Assembly (NCBI GenBank): GCA_946548085.1
Contig: CAMNPN010000038.1
Location: 1 to 64,000, forward strand
Direction of reading: 5' to 3'
Source of the DNA: an uncultured Prevotella sp.
Lineage (GTDB): Bacteria > Bacteroidota > Bacteroidia > Bacteroidales > Bacteroidaceae
Length of the DNA stretch: 64,000 bases
Shown: positions 1 to 8,953 of the stretch, one piece after another
How the letters are laid out: the number at the start of each line of letters is the position of its first letter
Numbering within the stretch: the stretch's first letter is position 1
Made by a program: the position numbers and the translations under genes
The notes under the pieces: generated by a model
Databases searched by the model: none
What the model was told of the DNA's origin: nothing
What the model saw: only the letters and a program-made list of their open reading frames with translations

Positions 1-21
1 TGTGTTTCCAAAAAAACTCTT

Positions 22-29
22 TACCTTTG
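22..29 (+). promoter_or_regulatory. Bacteroidota-type -7 box ahead of susC
   Basis: TACCTTTG matches the Bacteroidota -7 consensus TAnnTTTG. A transcript starting just downstream would have an AT-rich leader of roughly 165 nt before the susC ATG, long enough for post-transcriptional control, but I see no clear riboswitch or strong hairpin in it. Confidence 0.55.
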
Positions 30-203
30 CATCGGAAAAATGAAGCTTATAGACATTTGTCATTAACTACAATATAACGAAATTACAACAGTATGAATCT
101 AAACAACTCAACCTAACTACGCGTGTACCTTATTTATAATATAAGGGACACCAGAACCAAAGTGTGAATCATCATAACATTAATCTAAGTATAACACTCA
201 AGT

Positions 204-3200
204 ATGAATCGAAAATTTAGAAAGACAGCGCTGCTGATGAGTGCCATGGCCCTGTTAGGACTCGGTTACTCGTCAAATGCCAACGCCGCTGGCGCTCCTC
301 AGGAGATTCAGCAGGCAACGAAGAAGGTCTCAGGTACTGTGGTCGACGCTCAAGGCCCAGTCATCGGAGCCAGCGTAATGGAAAAAGGTACTTCGAACGG
401 TACAGTTACTGATTTCGATGGTAACTTCTCTCTCTCAGTGAAGCCTGGTGCAACAATCGTTGTGTCATACATCGGCTTCGAGACTCAGGAAATCAAGATT
501 GGTGACCAGAGTTCTTACAACATCACTCTGAAGGAAGACAATGCTCTGCTCGACGAAGTGGTGGTCGTAGGTTATGGTGTCCAGAAGAAGAAACTCGTCA
601 CTGGTGCTACCGTTGAGGTGAAGGGTGAGGACATCGCCAACCGTAATACAATCAGCCCCCTGACTGCCTTGCAGAACCAGAGCCCGGGTGTAAACATTGT
701 CGCTGCTTCTGGTAAGCCTGGTGATGGTTTCAAGGTTAACATCCGTGGTGCTGGTACGAATGGTAATACCGCACCTCTCTATGTCGTTGACGGTGTCGTG
801 GGAGACATCAACTCAGTGAACCCTGCCGATATCGAGCGTATTGACGTACTGAAGGATGCTGCATCAGCAGCCATCTACGGTGCCCGTGCTGCCAACGGTG
901 TGATCCTGATTACAACCAAGCAAGGTAAGAGCGGTAAGGTGACTGTGAACTATGATGGTAATGTCGGTTGGTCTAACCTGGTGAAGGTTCCGCAGCAGTT
1001 AAATGCCAAGCAGTATATGGACATTATGGATATGACCATCGTCAACGACGGTCGTTCTCCTCACTCTTGGGAGAACTTCATCGATGCTGACCTGCTGGAG
1101 GCCTATCGCAACGGTTCGAACCCCGGTACCGACTGGCTGGAGTTGCTGCGCAACAAGAACGCCATTACCACCTCTCACTCTCTGAACGTGAGTGGCGGTT
1201 CCGAGATGTCGAAATTCTCTACGGGTGTCGGTTATCAGTATCAGGATGGTGTCATCGGTGGCTCTATTGCTCCGTCTAACTATCGCCGTTTCACCATGCG
1301 TCTGAACTCTGAGCATATCATTGCCAAGAGCAGTTCCGGCCGCGACATCATCACCTTTGGCGAGAACGTCTACTATTCTCACAACCAGCAGAAGGGTATT
1401 TACATTGGTAACATGTATTCCAATGCCATCTACTCCATGCTGCACAACTCTCCACTGATTCCTGTATATAACAAGGACGGTGAGTTGTTTGACTACGACG
1501 ACTTGATCGCACAGGGTATCCACACTGATCAGTACCCCAATGGTATGCTGAGCCTTAACCAGTATTATGGCAACCCGCTCAACACGCTGCTTCATTCGGC
1601 ACAGGCCAACAACAAGAGCCGCAGCCACAATCTGAATGCAACGGGCTATATCACCATTTCTCCGCTGAAGGGTCTGACCTACAAAGGACTGGTATATTAT
1701 AAGAACTGGTCAAGCGTATGGAAGGGCTATGAGCAGACCTACCGCAACAATGACAACGACCAGAACACAAACGATGTTCTTTCCGAGAACATGGGTACCG
1801 GCTGGAACTGGGGTATGACCCACACTTTGAACTACGTGTTCGACATCAAGAGCCATCACGTTGACGTATTGGCTGGTACTGAGTATTCTCGTGAGGGTAA
1901 TGGCATGGGCGACAACCTCGGTGCACAGGTTAGTGGTAACGTGTTCAAGAACATGTTCTCACATGCCTACCCCGCTAACTTCTCCGGACGTGACGGTAGT
2001 GCAACACTGCCTTATAACAGCAACCTGCCTTCAATCGACCACTCTATCCTCTCTTATTTCGGCCGTATCAACTACGACTTTGCAGAGAAGTATATGTTCT
2101 CCGCCATCCTGCGTGCCGATGGTAGTTCAAACTTTGCAGAAGGCCATCGCTGGGGTGTCTTCCCATCATTCTCCGCAGGTTGGGTAATCAGTAATGAGAA
2201 GTTCATGGAGAAGGCTTCAAGTTGGCTCTCTTTCTTGAAGATCCGCGGCAGTTGGGGTCAGAATGGTAACGAGGGTATCGGTGCCTTCAAGTATTCTGCC
2301 ACCTACTCTTTCGGTCCTTACGGAAACTACTCATTCAATAATGCCAAGGACGTAGGTGCCCAGGGTGCTTATCCTGAGCGTCTTTCCAACGAGGAGATCA
2401 CCTGGGAGACTTCTGAGCAACTTGACCTCGGTTTCGACGCCCGCTTCATCGGTGGCAAACTGGCCATGAACTTCGACTACTATGTGAAGAAGACCAAGGA
2501 CCTGTTGCTTGACGTGCCTGTATCAGCCATCAACGGTTTTGCATACGTGATGGACAACGCCGGTACCATCAAGAACTCAGGTATTGAGGTGGCTCTGAAC
2601 TGGAATGACAACATCGGCAAAGACTTCACTTACAACATTGGTTGGAACATCGCTACCAACAAGAACGAGGTAACGAAGGTAAACAACGGTTCTGGCTACA
2701 TCAACGGTGGAGAGAATCTGCTCTCACAGGGTACTACCTTTATGGCCCGATTTGAGGAAGGTCATCCTCTGGGATACTTCTGGGGCTACAAGACAGAAGG
2801 TGTGATGCAGAATCAGGGCGATGTAGATGCCTATCTGCAGCGCAACTGTAAGGGTGATGCCAACAACTCTCTGCAGGGTGCTTCTATCGCTCCTGGCGAC
2901 CTGATGTTTGTTGATACAAATGGTGACGGTGTCATCACTCCCGACGACAAGGTTGAGTTGGGTGACCCGCATCCCGATGTGACAATGGGTATTAACCTGG
3001 GCTGCAACTTCAAAGGCTTCGACTTCAGCGTGAGCGGATATGCTGCTCTCGGTCAGCAGGTGGCTCACTCTTACCGTCGCTTTGGTGACAGCCAGTATGA
3101 CAACTGGTCGACCAACGTATACAACTACTGGCACGGTGAGGGTACCGGTAATGGCCGCTATCCGATCCTGAAGCCCGGTACTTCATCCAACATGATCCAG

Positions 3201-3470
3201 GTATCAGACATCTATGTTGACGATGCTGACTACTTCCGTCTGCAGACCATGACGCTTGGCTATGACTTCGCCAAGTTGTTCAAGAGTTTCCCGCTGCAGC
3301 AACTGCGTGTTTACTTCCAGGCACAGAATCTCTTCACTATCACGAAGTATGATGGTATGGAGCCTGAGCAGGGTAATTCTATCGCCAGCGAGTCATGGGT
3401 TACCGGTACTGATATCAGCAACTACCCGCAGCCTCGTACATTCCTGGTAGGTGTCAATGTTAAATTCTAA
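204..3470 (+). CDS. SusC/RagA-family TonB-dependent outer-membrane transporter
   Basis: TonB-dependent importer of glycan fragments across the outer membrane, working as a complex with the SusD lipoprotein encoded next. Seen: signal peptide at residues 1-29 (ending SNANAAG), a carboxypeptidase-regulatory-like domain at about 41-117, a TonB-box-like DEVVVVGYG at 117-125, the plug at about 135-265 with TALQNQSPGVNI and RGAGTNGNTAPLYVVDG, then a long barrel ending in FLVGVNVKF with a C-terminal aromatic residue. At 1088 residues it has the usual family length. The stop is 18 bp from the susD start, so the two are one operon. The glycan cannot be read from the sequence; GH115 and GH2 genes further downstream hint at a glucuronic acid-decorated plant polysaccharide, but they have their own promoter. 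Confidence 0.95.
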   Translation: MNRKFRKTALLMSAMALLGLGYSSNANAAGAPQEIQQATKKVSGTVVDAQGPVIGASVMEKGTSNGTVTDFDGNFSLSVKPGATIVVSYIGFETQEIKIGDQSSYNITLKEDNALLDEVVVVGYGVQKKKLVTGATVEVKGEDIANRNTISPLTALQNQSPGVNIVAASGKPGDGFKVNIRGAGTNGNTAPLYVVDGVVGDINSVNPADIERIDVLKDAASAAIYGARAANGVILITTKQGKSGKVTVNYDGNVGWSNLVKVPQQLNAKQYMDIMDMTIVNDGRSPHSWENFIDADLLEAYRNGSNPGTDWLELLRNKNAITTSHSLNVSGGSEMSKFSTGVGYQYQDGVIGGSIAPSNYRRFTMRLNSEHIIAKSSSGRDIITFGENVYYSHNQQKGIYIGNMYSNAIYSMLHNSPLIPVYNKDGELFDYDDLIAQGIHTDQYPNGMLSLNQYYGNPLNTLLHSAQANNKSRSHNLNATGYITISPLKGLTYKGLVYYKNWSSVWKGYEQTYRNNDNDQNTNDVLSENMGTGWNWGMTHTLNYVFDIKSHHVDVLAGTEYSREGNGMGDNLGAQVSGNVFKNMFSHAYPANFSGRDGSATLPYNSNLPSIDHSILSYFGRINYDFAEKYMFSAILRADGSSNFAEGHRWGVFPSFSAGWVISNEKFMEKASSWLSFLKIRGSWGQNGNEGIGAFKYSATYSFGPYGNYSFNNAKDVGAQGAYPERLSNEEITWETSEQLDLGFDARFIGGKLAMNFDYYVKKTKDLLLDVPVSAINGFAYVMDNAGTIKNSGIEVALNWNDNIGKDFTYNIGWNIATNKNEVTKVNNGSGYINGGENLLSQGTTFMARFEEGHPLGYFWGYKTEGVMQNQGDVDAYLQRNCKGDANNSLQGASIAPGDLMFVDTNGDGVITPDDKVELGDPHPDVTMGINLGCNFKGFDFSVSGYAALGQQVAHSYRRFGDSQYDNWSTNVYNYWHGEGTGNGRYPILKPGTSSNMIQVSDIYVDDADYFRLQTMTLGYDFAKLFKSFPLQQLRVYFQAQNLFTITKYDGMEPEQGNSIASESWVTGTDISNYPQPRTFLVGVNVKF

Positions 3471-3488
3471 TCAAACAGATAACGTAAA

Positions 3489-5243
3489 ATGAAAAAGATA
3501 TCATATATTTTAAGTGCGGCAGCCATCGCTATGGCAGGACTCACTTCCTGCACGCTCGACGCTATCAACTACACTGAGAAGGATACGTCGAACTTCCCGC
3601 TGACTTCCGAGGATGCCGATCAGGCTCTGGCTGGTATCTATCAGAATCTGAACGTGCCTAACGCTACTCCTCAGTGCTCATTCTACTATGTAGCCCAGTT
3701 GGCAGGCGACGATGCCCTCGGCGGTGGCGGTGAGAACGATATGCTGATGCAGGCAGAAGACCTGATGATGGTCTCTACCGACAATATGACCCAGCAGTTC
3801 TGGATTGACCGCTATGCAGGTATCAACCGAGCCAACTCTCTGCTCGACGGTATCAACAATATCTCACTGGCAGAGTCACAGAAGAATCAGATCGCAGGTG
3901 AGGCTAAGTTCCTCCGTGCCTTCTTCTACTATGAGTTGTCCTCCATGTATGGCAATGTGCCTCTGGTGATTACATCATCGGCAGCACAGCCCGTTCAGCC
4001 TACGGCTGCTGAACTCTGGGGACAGATCCTGCAGGATCTCTATGAGGCTGCAAGCACCATGCCTGCCCAGCGCCTGACCAACGGCCACGTCGACAAGTAC
4101 ACGGCTTCGGCCATGCTCGCTCGTGCCTGGTTGTACTACACAGGTATGTACTGCAACGGCGAGGATCTGGCTGATCTCGTCAGCACCAACTACAGCCCGC
4201 TGACGTCTGTCACCCTGCCCAATGGCGAGACGCTGACCAAGCAGCAGGTTATCACACTGGTCGACGAGGCTGTGAACAACTCTGGCTACTCACTGGTTCC
4301 CGACTTCCGTAACCTCTGGGCATACACCAACCGTTTCACCGTGGAGGACTTCGATTACACCAAAGGCCAGGGCCTGAAGTGGGTGGAGGATGACAATGCC
4401 ATCAATCCAGAGTCCATGTTTGCAGTGAAGTTCAACAAACAGGCATCTTGGTCTACGACCATCGGCTATGCTAACGGTTACGCCCTGCACTTCGGTGTTC
4501 GCGGTACTGCCGTGTTCCCCTTCGGTGCCGGATGGGGTGCCGGTCCTGTGGCTATGAATCTGGTCAATGACTGGAAGAACACAGAGCCCAACGACAAGCG
4601 TCGTGACGCAACTATTCAGGACATGAGCAAACTGAGCGGCTTCGCTCTCGGCGGTGGTGGCGACTACATGCAGGAGTCTGGCTTCTACGGCATGAAACTC
4701 TCTCCTGTGGAGGCCAATGCCGTGAAGGACGATGGAACTCCCTATGTTTCCGTCTGCTTTGAGAACCTGATGTATCCTGGCGGCTGGGACGTTGCCGGTG
4801 CAGAGAACATGCAGTTGAACAATATCCACGATATGGTGCTGATCCGCTTTGCAGACCTGCTGTTGATGCAGTCTGAGTTGAAGGAGGACGTCACTGGCAT
4901 TAATAAGGTACGCGAAAGAGCCGGTCTGCCCGCTATTAACGGCTATTCTCTGCAGGCTCTGCAGAACGAGCGCCGCTGGGAGTTGGCTATGGAGGGTATC
5001 CGCTGGAACGACATTCGTCGTTGGCATATTGCTGCCGACGCTCTTGATAAGCAGCAGGGCATCGACATCTATAACAAGGGTGTGGCTACAACGAACACAC
5101 CTCACGGAGGTGGTTACAAGGCCCGCTACAATGCAACAGCCGGATTCCAAAAGATTCCTGAGAACCAGGTCGCCCTTTCCGAAGGTGGTATCGTTCAGAA
5201 CCCAGGTTGGGAAGGTGCCGATACACAGTACACTGGTTGGTAA
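3489..5243 (+). CDS. SusD/RagB-family surface glycan-binding lipoprotein
   Basis: Surface lipoprotein that lids the SusC transporter and captures oligosaccharides. Seen: lipoprotein signal with lipobox LTSC and acylated Cys21; the family's helical N-terminal part (DADQALAGIYQNLN, RANSLLDGIN, AKFLRAFFYYELSSMYGNVPL) and the C-terminal signature NKVRERAGLP followed by LQNERRWELAMEGIRWNDIRRW, typical of SusD/RagB. The length of 584 residues is normal. It lies directly after susC and 37 bp before the next lipoprotein gene, so SusC, SusD and that lipoprotein form a standard three-gene glycan-uptake operon ending at the hairpin at 6795-6821. Confidence 0.95.
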   Translation: MKKISYILSAAAIAMAGLTSCTLDAINYTEKDTSNFPLTSEDADQALAGIYQNLNVPNATPQCSFYYVAQLAGDDALGGGGENDMLMQAEDLMMVSTDNMTQQFWIDRYAGINRANSLLDGINNISLAESQKNQIAGEAKFLRAFFYYELSSMYGNVPLVITSSAAQPVQPTAAELWGQILQDLYEAASTMPAQRLTNGHVDKYTASAMLARAWLYYTGMYCNGEDLADLVSTNYSPLTSVTLPNGETLTKQQVITLVDEAVNNSGYSLVPDFRNLWAYTNRFTVEDFDYTKGQGLKWVEDDNAINPESMFAVKFNKQASWSTTIGYANGYALHFGVRGTAVFPFGAGWGAGPVAMNLVNDWKNTEPNDKRRDATIQDMSKLSGFALGGGGDYMQESGFYGMKLSPVEANAVKDDGTPYVSVCFENLMYPGGWDVAGAENMQLNNIHDMVLIRFADLLLMQSELKEDVTGINKVRERAGLPAINGYSLQALQNERRWELAMEGIRWNDIRRWHIAADALDKQQGIDIYNKGVATTNTPHGGGYKARYNATAGFQKIPENQVALSEGGIVQNPGWEGADTQYTGW

Positions 5244-5280
5244 AATGATAAGTTACTTACATTAATTTAAATAAACAACA

Positions 5281-6771
5281 ATGAAAAAGATATATTTGGC
5301 TTTACCGCTGCTGGCACTTGCCATGACAGCATGTGACCCAAGCAAGTTTGATCTTGGTTCACCGGATGGTAATACGTCAACTTCAACCATTGAAAGTGCA
5401 ATTACTATCAATCAGGTAGACGCTGACGGCAACCCGGCAGCCGACGGTAACTATTTTACATACACGACAAGCCCGGCACTGCCCGTTCAGATCTTCAATT
5501 ACAACTCTGATGGTAAGGAGGTTTCACTGGCTCATGGTGCTCATGGCTCGTTCTCTATTATTCCAAAACGAGGTCAGGATCCTAACCAGACATTCTATAT
5601 CCGTTTGGCTAACCACGACGGATCTATGTCTGAAATCACTAAGACATATAATGTATATGTTCCTACAGAACTTTCTCCGGAAATCAAATATCTTGCCAGC
5701 AACAGTGGAAGCAAGAAGTGGGTATGGGACACCAGTGTCAATGGTCAAGCATGGGGTAATTTAGCTTACGCATGTGGACCTGGTGATGAATTTTTTACCG
5801 GCGGTGCGAACCAGTGGTGGGGCTGCGAACCTGAAATGCTTTGGTATGACGGCGAAGGCGGCCAATATGGCCATACCGATGGCGATAACTCTAAGGCAGG
5901 TGAAGGCGATTCTGGTGCATACATGATAATCTACGAGGATGGCAATATCAAAACCTTTGATGCTGCCGGCAACAAACTCCGCGAAGGCACATTTGAGGTA
6001 ACGAATTACGATGGCACACGTCATGATGTAGGTGGCAATCCATGGGATCTTGGTAAATTTACCACCAACACACCAGCCATCTTGTATCCTTATATGATTA
6101 ACGGCGGTGGTAAACTTGTGACAAATTTTGAAATCCTCGGACTCACCAACGACCAACTCTGTCTCGTCTATCCTGGAGAATCCGCACCAGGCGCATGGGC
6201 AGAGGCAACCTTCTGGCGCTTCAAAGCTGTTGAAAATGAGGACTTACTCTACAAAGACTGGACTTGGGATATCAGCACGAATGGCCAAGCATGGGGTAAT
6301 CTTGCTTACGCATGCGGACCTGGTGAAGAATTCTTTGTCGGCGGTGCTAACCAGTGGTGGGGCTGCGAACCTGAAATGCTTTGGTATGACGGCGAAGGCG
6401 GTCAGTATGGCCATACCGACGGTGACGACGCCATGGCTGGCGAAGGTGATGCCAATGCATACATGACTCTCGATGATGCCGGCAACATCACCACTTACGA
6501 TGCCAATGGCACAGCCTTGCGTACTGGTAGTTTCGAAGCAACTATCTTCGAGGGACGTCAAGATGTGGGCGGCAACCCCTGGAATATAGGAACCTTCAAG
6601 ACATCTGAACCTGCCATTTTGTATCCGTATATGATTAACGGTGGTGGTACTAAGGTTAATGAGTTCGAGATTCTTGGTCTGACAAGTGATCAACTAGTTT
6701 TAGTCTATCCGGGCAGTGCTGCGCCTGGTGCATGGGCAGAGGCTACCTTCTGGCGTTTCAAGAAGAAGTAA
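5281..6771 (+). CDS. Lipoprotein with two near-identical ~165-residue repeats, probable surface glycan-binding protein
   Basis: Third gene of the SusCD operon; position, lipobox MTAC (Cys18) and an N-terminal beta-rich segment (about 20-140) suggest an outer-surface glycan-binding lipoprotein. The rest is a tandem duplication: repeat 1 at about residues 145-314, repeat 2 at about 327-496. Both carry NGQAWGNLAYACGPG, GGANQWWGCEPEMLWYDG, GQYGHTDGD, DVGGNPW, AILYPYMINGGG and end in WAEATFWRFK. The many Trp/Tyr residues fit carbohydrate stacking sites. At DNA level the repeats are nearly identical around 5750-5880 and 6290-6420, so the duplication is young or kept alike by gene conversion. I do not recognise a named family for the repeat; glycan binding is inferred from context. 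Confidence 0.8.
   Translation: MKKIYLALPLLALAMTACDPSKFDLGSPDGNTSTSTIESAITINQVDADGNPAADGNYFTYTTSPALPVQIFNYNSDGKEVSLAHGAHGSFSIIPKRGQDPNQTFYIRLANHDGSMSEITKTYNVYVPTELSPEIKYLASNSGSKKWVWDTSVNGQAWGNLAYACGPGDEFFTGGANQWWGCEPEMLWYDGEGGQYGHTDGDNSKAGEGDSGAYMIIYEDGNIKTFDAAGNKLREGTFEVTNYDGTRHDVGGNPWDLGKFTTNTPAILYPYMINGGGKLVTNFEILGLTNDQLCLVYPGESAPGAWAEATFWRFKAVENEDLLYKDWTWDISTNGQAWGNLAYACGPGEEFFVGGANQWWGCEPEMLWYDGEGGQYGHTDGDDAMAGEGDANAYMTLDDAGNITTYDANGTALRTGSFEATIFEGRQDVGGNPWNIGTFKTSEPAILYPYMINGGGTKVNEFEILGLTSDQLVLVYPGSAAPGAWAEATFWRFKKK
5713..6768 (+). repeat. Intragenic tandem duplication (~540 bp unit)
   Basis: Two head-to-tail copies inside the lipoprotein gene, start to start about 540 bp apart. The DNA is most alike over the GGANQWWGCEPEMLWYDG-coding part, where long stretches differ at only a few third positions, while the ends of the units have diverged more. 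Confidence 0.85.
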
Positions 6772-6794
6772 TTCTCACATACCTCTATATCATT

Positions 6795-6821
6795 CCGCCC
6801 CGGGCTCACCGCCCGGGGCGG
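6795..6821 (+). terminator. Terminator-like GC hairpin after the SusCD operon
   Basis: Perfect 11-bp stem (CCGCCCCGGGC / GCCCGGGGCGG) with a 5-nt loop, 23 bp after the lipoprotein stop codon. Only three T residues follow, so termination is likely but not textbook. Confidence 0.65.
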
Positions 6822-6845
6822 TTTGCGTAAATAATAATCGAAAGA

Positions 6846-6877
6846 TTTGCAAGTTTCGGAAATGGTTCGTATCTTTG
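6846..6877 (+). promoter_or_regulatory. Promoter of the nucleotidyltransferase gene
   Basis: TTTG at 6846-6849 and TATCTTTG at 6870-6877 are 20 bp apart, the expected Bacteroidota -33/-7 layout; the ATG follows 27 bp later. Confidence 0.7.
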
Positions 6878-6904
6878 CAGCACATAATCAAGTATAGTCA
6901 TTAT

Positions 6905-7222
6905 ATGACAAAAAAAGACGACCAAGTTCTCAATCTCATTATAAATACTGTGAGAGAGAAAGAACCAACCGCAGACATCATCCTCTACGGGAGCAGAGCT
7001 CGTGGAGAGGCAAGAACAGATTCGGATTGGGATATTATTGTTATCCATGATAAGCCAAGCCTCAGTTTTGATGAAAAAGGTAACTTGGACTATATTCTAT
7101 GGACTAAGGGTCTTGAAATTGGCAAAGAGATAAATACGCTTGAATATACAAGAAGGCAATGGGAGAATCTGCCCCCCTCTCTCTTTAAATTGAATGTTCT
7201 AAATGAAGGAATCTGGTTATGA
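6905..7222 (+). CDS. MNT-type nucleotidyltransferase domain protein (orphan antitoxin-like)
   Basis: Small protein (105 residues) of the minimal nucleotidyltransferase fold. Seen: the hallmark GSRARGEARTDSDWD at residues 29-43, i.e. GS followed by the D-x-D metal-binding pair (Asp41, Asp43), then a hydrophobic strand DIIVI and a second carboxylate region EKGNLDYILW. Such proteins often act as antitoxins that AMPylate a HEPN toxin encoded next door. No HEPN gene is visible on either side, so this is an orphan or works alone. I start it at 6905, after the promoter, rather than at an in-frame upstream ATG inside the preceding lipoprotein gene. It is transcribed from its own module-1 promoter. 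Confidence 0.8.
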   Translation: MTKKDDQVLNLIINTVREKEPTADIILYGSRARGEARTDSDWDIIVIHDKPSLSFDEKGNLDYILWTKGLEIGKEINTLEYTRRQWENLPPSLFKLNVLNEGIWL

Positions 7223-7232
7223 GTTTATCTTT

Positions 7233-7340
7233 GGGCTCACCGCTCGGGGCGGATTGCGTAAGGAGGGCCGGGGAAACAAGCTTGCGTAAATAATCAACTA
7301 AACATTTGGAAGTTAAAGAAATAGTTCGTATCTTTGCAGC
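7233..7340 (+). repeat. Hairpin + promoter module, copy 2 (left hairpin arm lost)
   Basis: Starts inside the hairpin: GGGCTCACCGCTCGGGGCGG without the matching left arm, then TTGCGTAA, an extra GC-rich spacer also present in copy 3, and the same promoter block as copy 1. Confidence 0.75.
7305..7336 (+). promoter_or_regulatory. Promoter of the BRO-N gene
   Basis: TTTG at 7305-7308 and TATCTTTG at 7329-7336, 20 bp apart; nearly the same promoter as that of the nucleotidyltransferase gene. The ATG is 27 bp downstream. Confidence 0.7.
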
Positions 7341-7363
7341 GTCTAACAATAAAATATAGTACT

Positions 7364-8206
7364 ATGACAAAAAGAGAAGCAATGAAACTATTTGAGGATC
7401 GGAAGGTTCGGGCAGTGTGGGATGATGAGAAAGAAGAGTGGTATTTCTCTGTCGTGGATGTTGTAGGGGCACTTACAAACAGTGAGAATCCCCAAGTCTA
7501 TTGGAGAGTGCTAAAAAAACGCTTAAAATCAGAAGGAAATGAAACCGTTACAAATTGTAACAGTTTGAAAATGCGTGCTTCTGATGGTAAGATGCGTTTA
7601 ACGGACGTCGGAACAATGAAGCAGATATTACGTATCATCCAATCAATCCCATCTCCCAAGGCTGAGCCTTTCAAGCAATGGATGGCTGATGTCGCTGCAA
7701 CAAGACTTGACCAACTGCAAGACCCAGAACTGTCCATAGAGCAGGCGGTGGCAGACTATAAGCGTCTTGGCTACAGCGACCATTGGATTAATCAGCGCAT
7801 TAAGAGCATTGAAGTGCGCAAGGAACTGACCGACGAGTGGAAACGGTGTGGAATGAAAGAGGGTATGCAGTTTGCAACTTTAACAGATATCATTACCAAG
7901 GAATGGAGCGGACGAACAACTAAACAATACAAGCATCTGAAAGGCTTGAAGAAAGAAAGTCTGCGAGATAATATGACAAATGTGGAGATAGCCCTCAACA
8001 CGCTGGCAGAAGCCTCTGCTACGGAACTTTCCAAGCAACGTAATCCGACTGGATTTCCAGAAAACGCAAAGACAGCAAAGGATGGCGGCAGTGTCGCCAA
8101 GGCTGCGCGAAATCAACTGGAGTCGCAACTTGGCCATACCGTTATCACTTCTGAAAAAGCGAGTGACTATCTATTGCCTGATAAGAAGGAGAAAGAACAA
8201 AAATAA
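7364..8206 (+). CDS. BRO-N domain protein (phage antirepressor / DinD-like)
   Basis: Probably DNA-binding. The N-terminal ~110 residues read as a BRO-N (prophage antirepressor) domain: LFEDRKVRAVWDDEKEEWYFSV with VVDVVGALTNSENPQVYWRV, then a KMRASDGKMRLTDVG stretch and IPSPKAEPFKQWMADV, all typical of the family. The C-terminal part (about 120-280) resembles the DinD-like half: LGYSDHWINQRIKSIEVRKELTDEWKRCGM and LADIxTK-type helices. Start chosen at 7364 (MTKREAMKLF), which sits 27 bp after the -7 box; a TTG-type extension upstream would overlap the promoter. Such genes are frequent on mobile elements and as lone chromosomal genes in Bacteroidota. It is flanked by module copies 2 and 3. Confidence 0.85.
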   Translation: MTKREAMKLFEDRKVRAVWDDEKEEWYFSVVDVVGALTNSENPQVYWRVLKKRLKSEGNETVTNCNSLKMRASDGKMRLTDVGTMKQILRIIQSIPSPKAEPFKQWMADVAATRLDQLQDPELSIEQAVADYKRLGYSDHWINQRIKSIEVRKELTDEWKRCGMKEGMQFATLTDIITKEWSGRTTKQYKHLKGLKKESLRDNMTNVEIALNTLAEASATELSKQRNPTGFPENAKTAKDGGSVAKAARNQLESQLGHTVITSEKASDYLLPDKKEKEQK

Positions 8207-8213
8207 TATCTTT

Positions 8214-8312
8214 CCGCCCCGGGCTCAGCGCTCGGGGCGGATTGCGTAAGGAAGGGCCGGGGATAAAGGCTTGCGTAAATAATCAACTAAACATTTGGAA
8301 GTTATCCCCAAC
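8214..8312 (+). repeat. Hairpin + promoter module, copy 3 (promoter broken)
   Basis: Hairpin complete with one mismatch (CCGCCCCGGGC / GCTCGGGGCGG, 8214-8240), followed by the GC spacer and the AT-rich block up to CATTTGGAAGTTA. The sequence then departs from copies 1 and 2, so the TATCTTTG box is missing. The hairpin can still end transcription of the BRO-N gene. Confidence 0.75.
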
Positions 8313-8390
8313 AAACGGAACTTGCGAAAATCAAAATAAGATACAAATGCAAATTCAGCAACAACAACTTATCATAAATAAAATGCAAAA

Positions 8391-8872
8391 TATCCTACAT
8401 CCTACACCAATTGCCATGAAACACTAGTATATAAAGGCGTTTTGAACGATGTAGGATATCTTTTATCCTACACCTATCCTACACCTTTTTTGCCTTTACA
8501 CCATGATTTCAAGAGATGGAGACACCTGGCACGAGAGTCGGAGATACTTCGTAAAACACTTATACACAGCGGTTTATAATAATGGAAAAGCATCAGAATA
8601 GCTCATACTGTGCATCAGCACAAACTGTACAAGGCATCAGAACGAAAGAAAGGTGCCTGTAAAGTCGGAGAAAGGTGGCAGGTAAGTCAGAGAAACCAGG
8701 CACCTTTCTCTAAAATTCTCTAGAGAATTTTGAGGTTTAGTCTATCTAAAGTACGACTTTACACGCTGTAAACCAGCGGATTATGACAACTATCACCTTA
8801 AAAGCGAGTTTATTTTCTATCAGGATGGGAGAGAATAGGGAAAGATGTAGGAGAGGTGTAGGATGTAGGATA
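8391..8872. mobile_element. 482-bp non-coding segment with 18-bp terminal inverted repeats (MITE-like)
   Basis: ATCCTACATCCTACACC at 8392-8408 is the exact complement of GGTGTAGGATGTAGGAT at 8855-8871; counting one more pair the match is 18 bp. Inside lie a further direct pair ATCCTACACCT/ATCCTACACC (8465-8485), a 13-bp inverted repeat AGAAAGGTGCCTG (8647-8659) / CAGGCACCTTTCT (8697-8709), and right after it a perfect 20-bp palindrome at 8712-8731. No ORF of note and no clear target-site duplication. This would fit a non-autonomous element or a structured regulatory locus. Confidence 0.5.
8712..8731. repeat. Perfect 20-bp palindrome
   Basis: AAAATTCTCTAGAGAATTTT reads the same on both strands, directly after a 13-bp inverted repeat. 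Could be an operator or a cruciform/hairpin site; nothing nearby decides this. Confidence 0.7.
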
Positions 8873-8953
8873 ATTATGAAAAAAAATGGAAAGCACCAGG
8901 GCTGAGATACCAAACCTCGCCGCTCCTCATTTTAACCTAAAACGTATACGATT

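Larger units (their letters stand above)
6795..6880 (+). repeat. Hairpin + promoter module, copy 1
   Basis: First of three related modules (also 7233-7340 and 8214-8312). Each has a GC-rich hairpin, then TTGCGTAA, an AT-rich stretch with a TTTG -33 element and, in copies 1 and 2, TTCGTATCTTTGCAGC. In this copy hairpin and promoter are complete. Confidence 0.8.

Noticed and set aside
8346..8427. Tiny reading frame in the gene-free patch
   Set aside because: 26 codons, Gln/Ile-rich, runs into the inverted repeat; no sign of selection.
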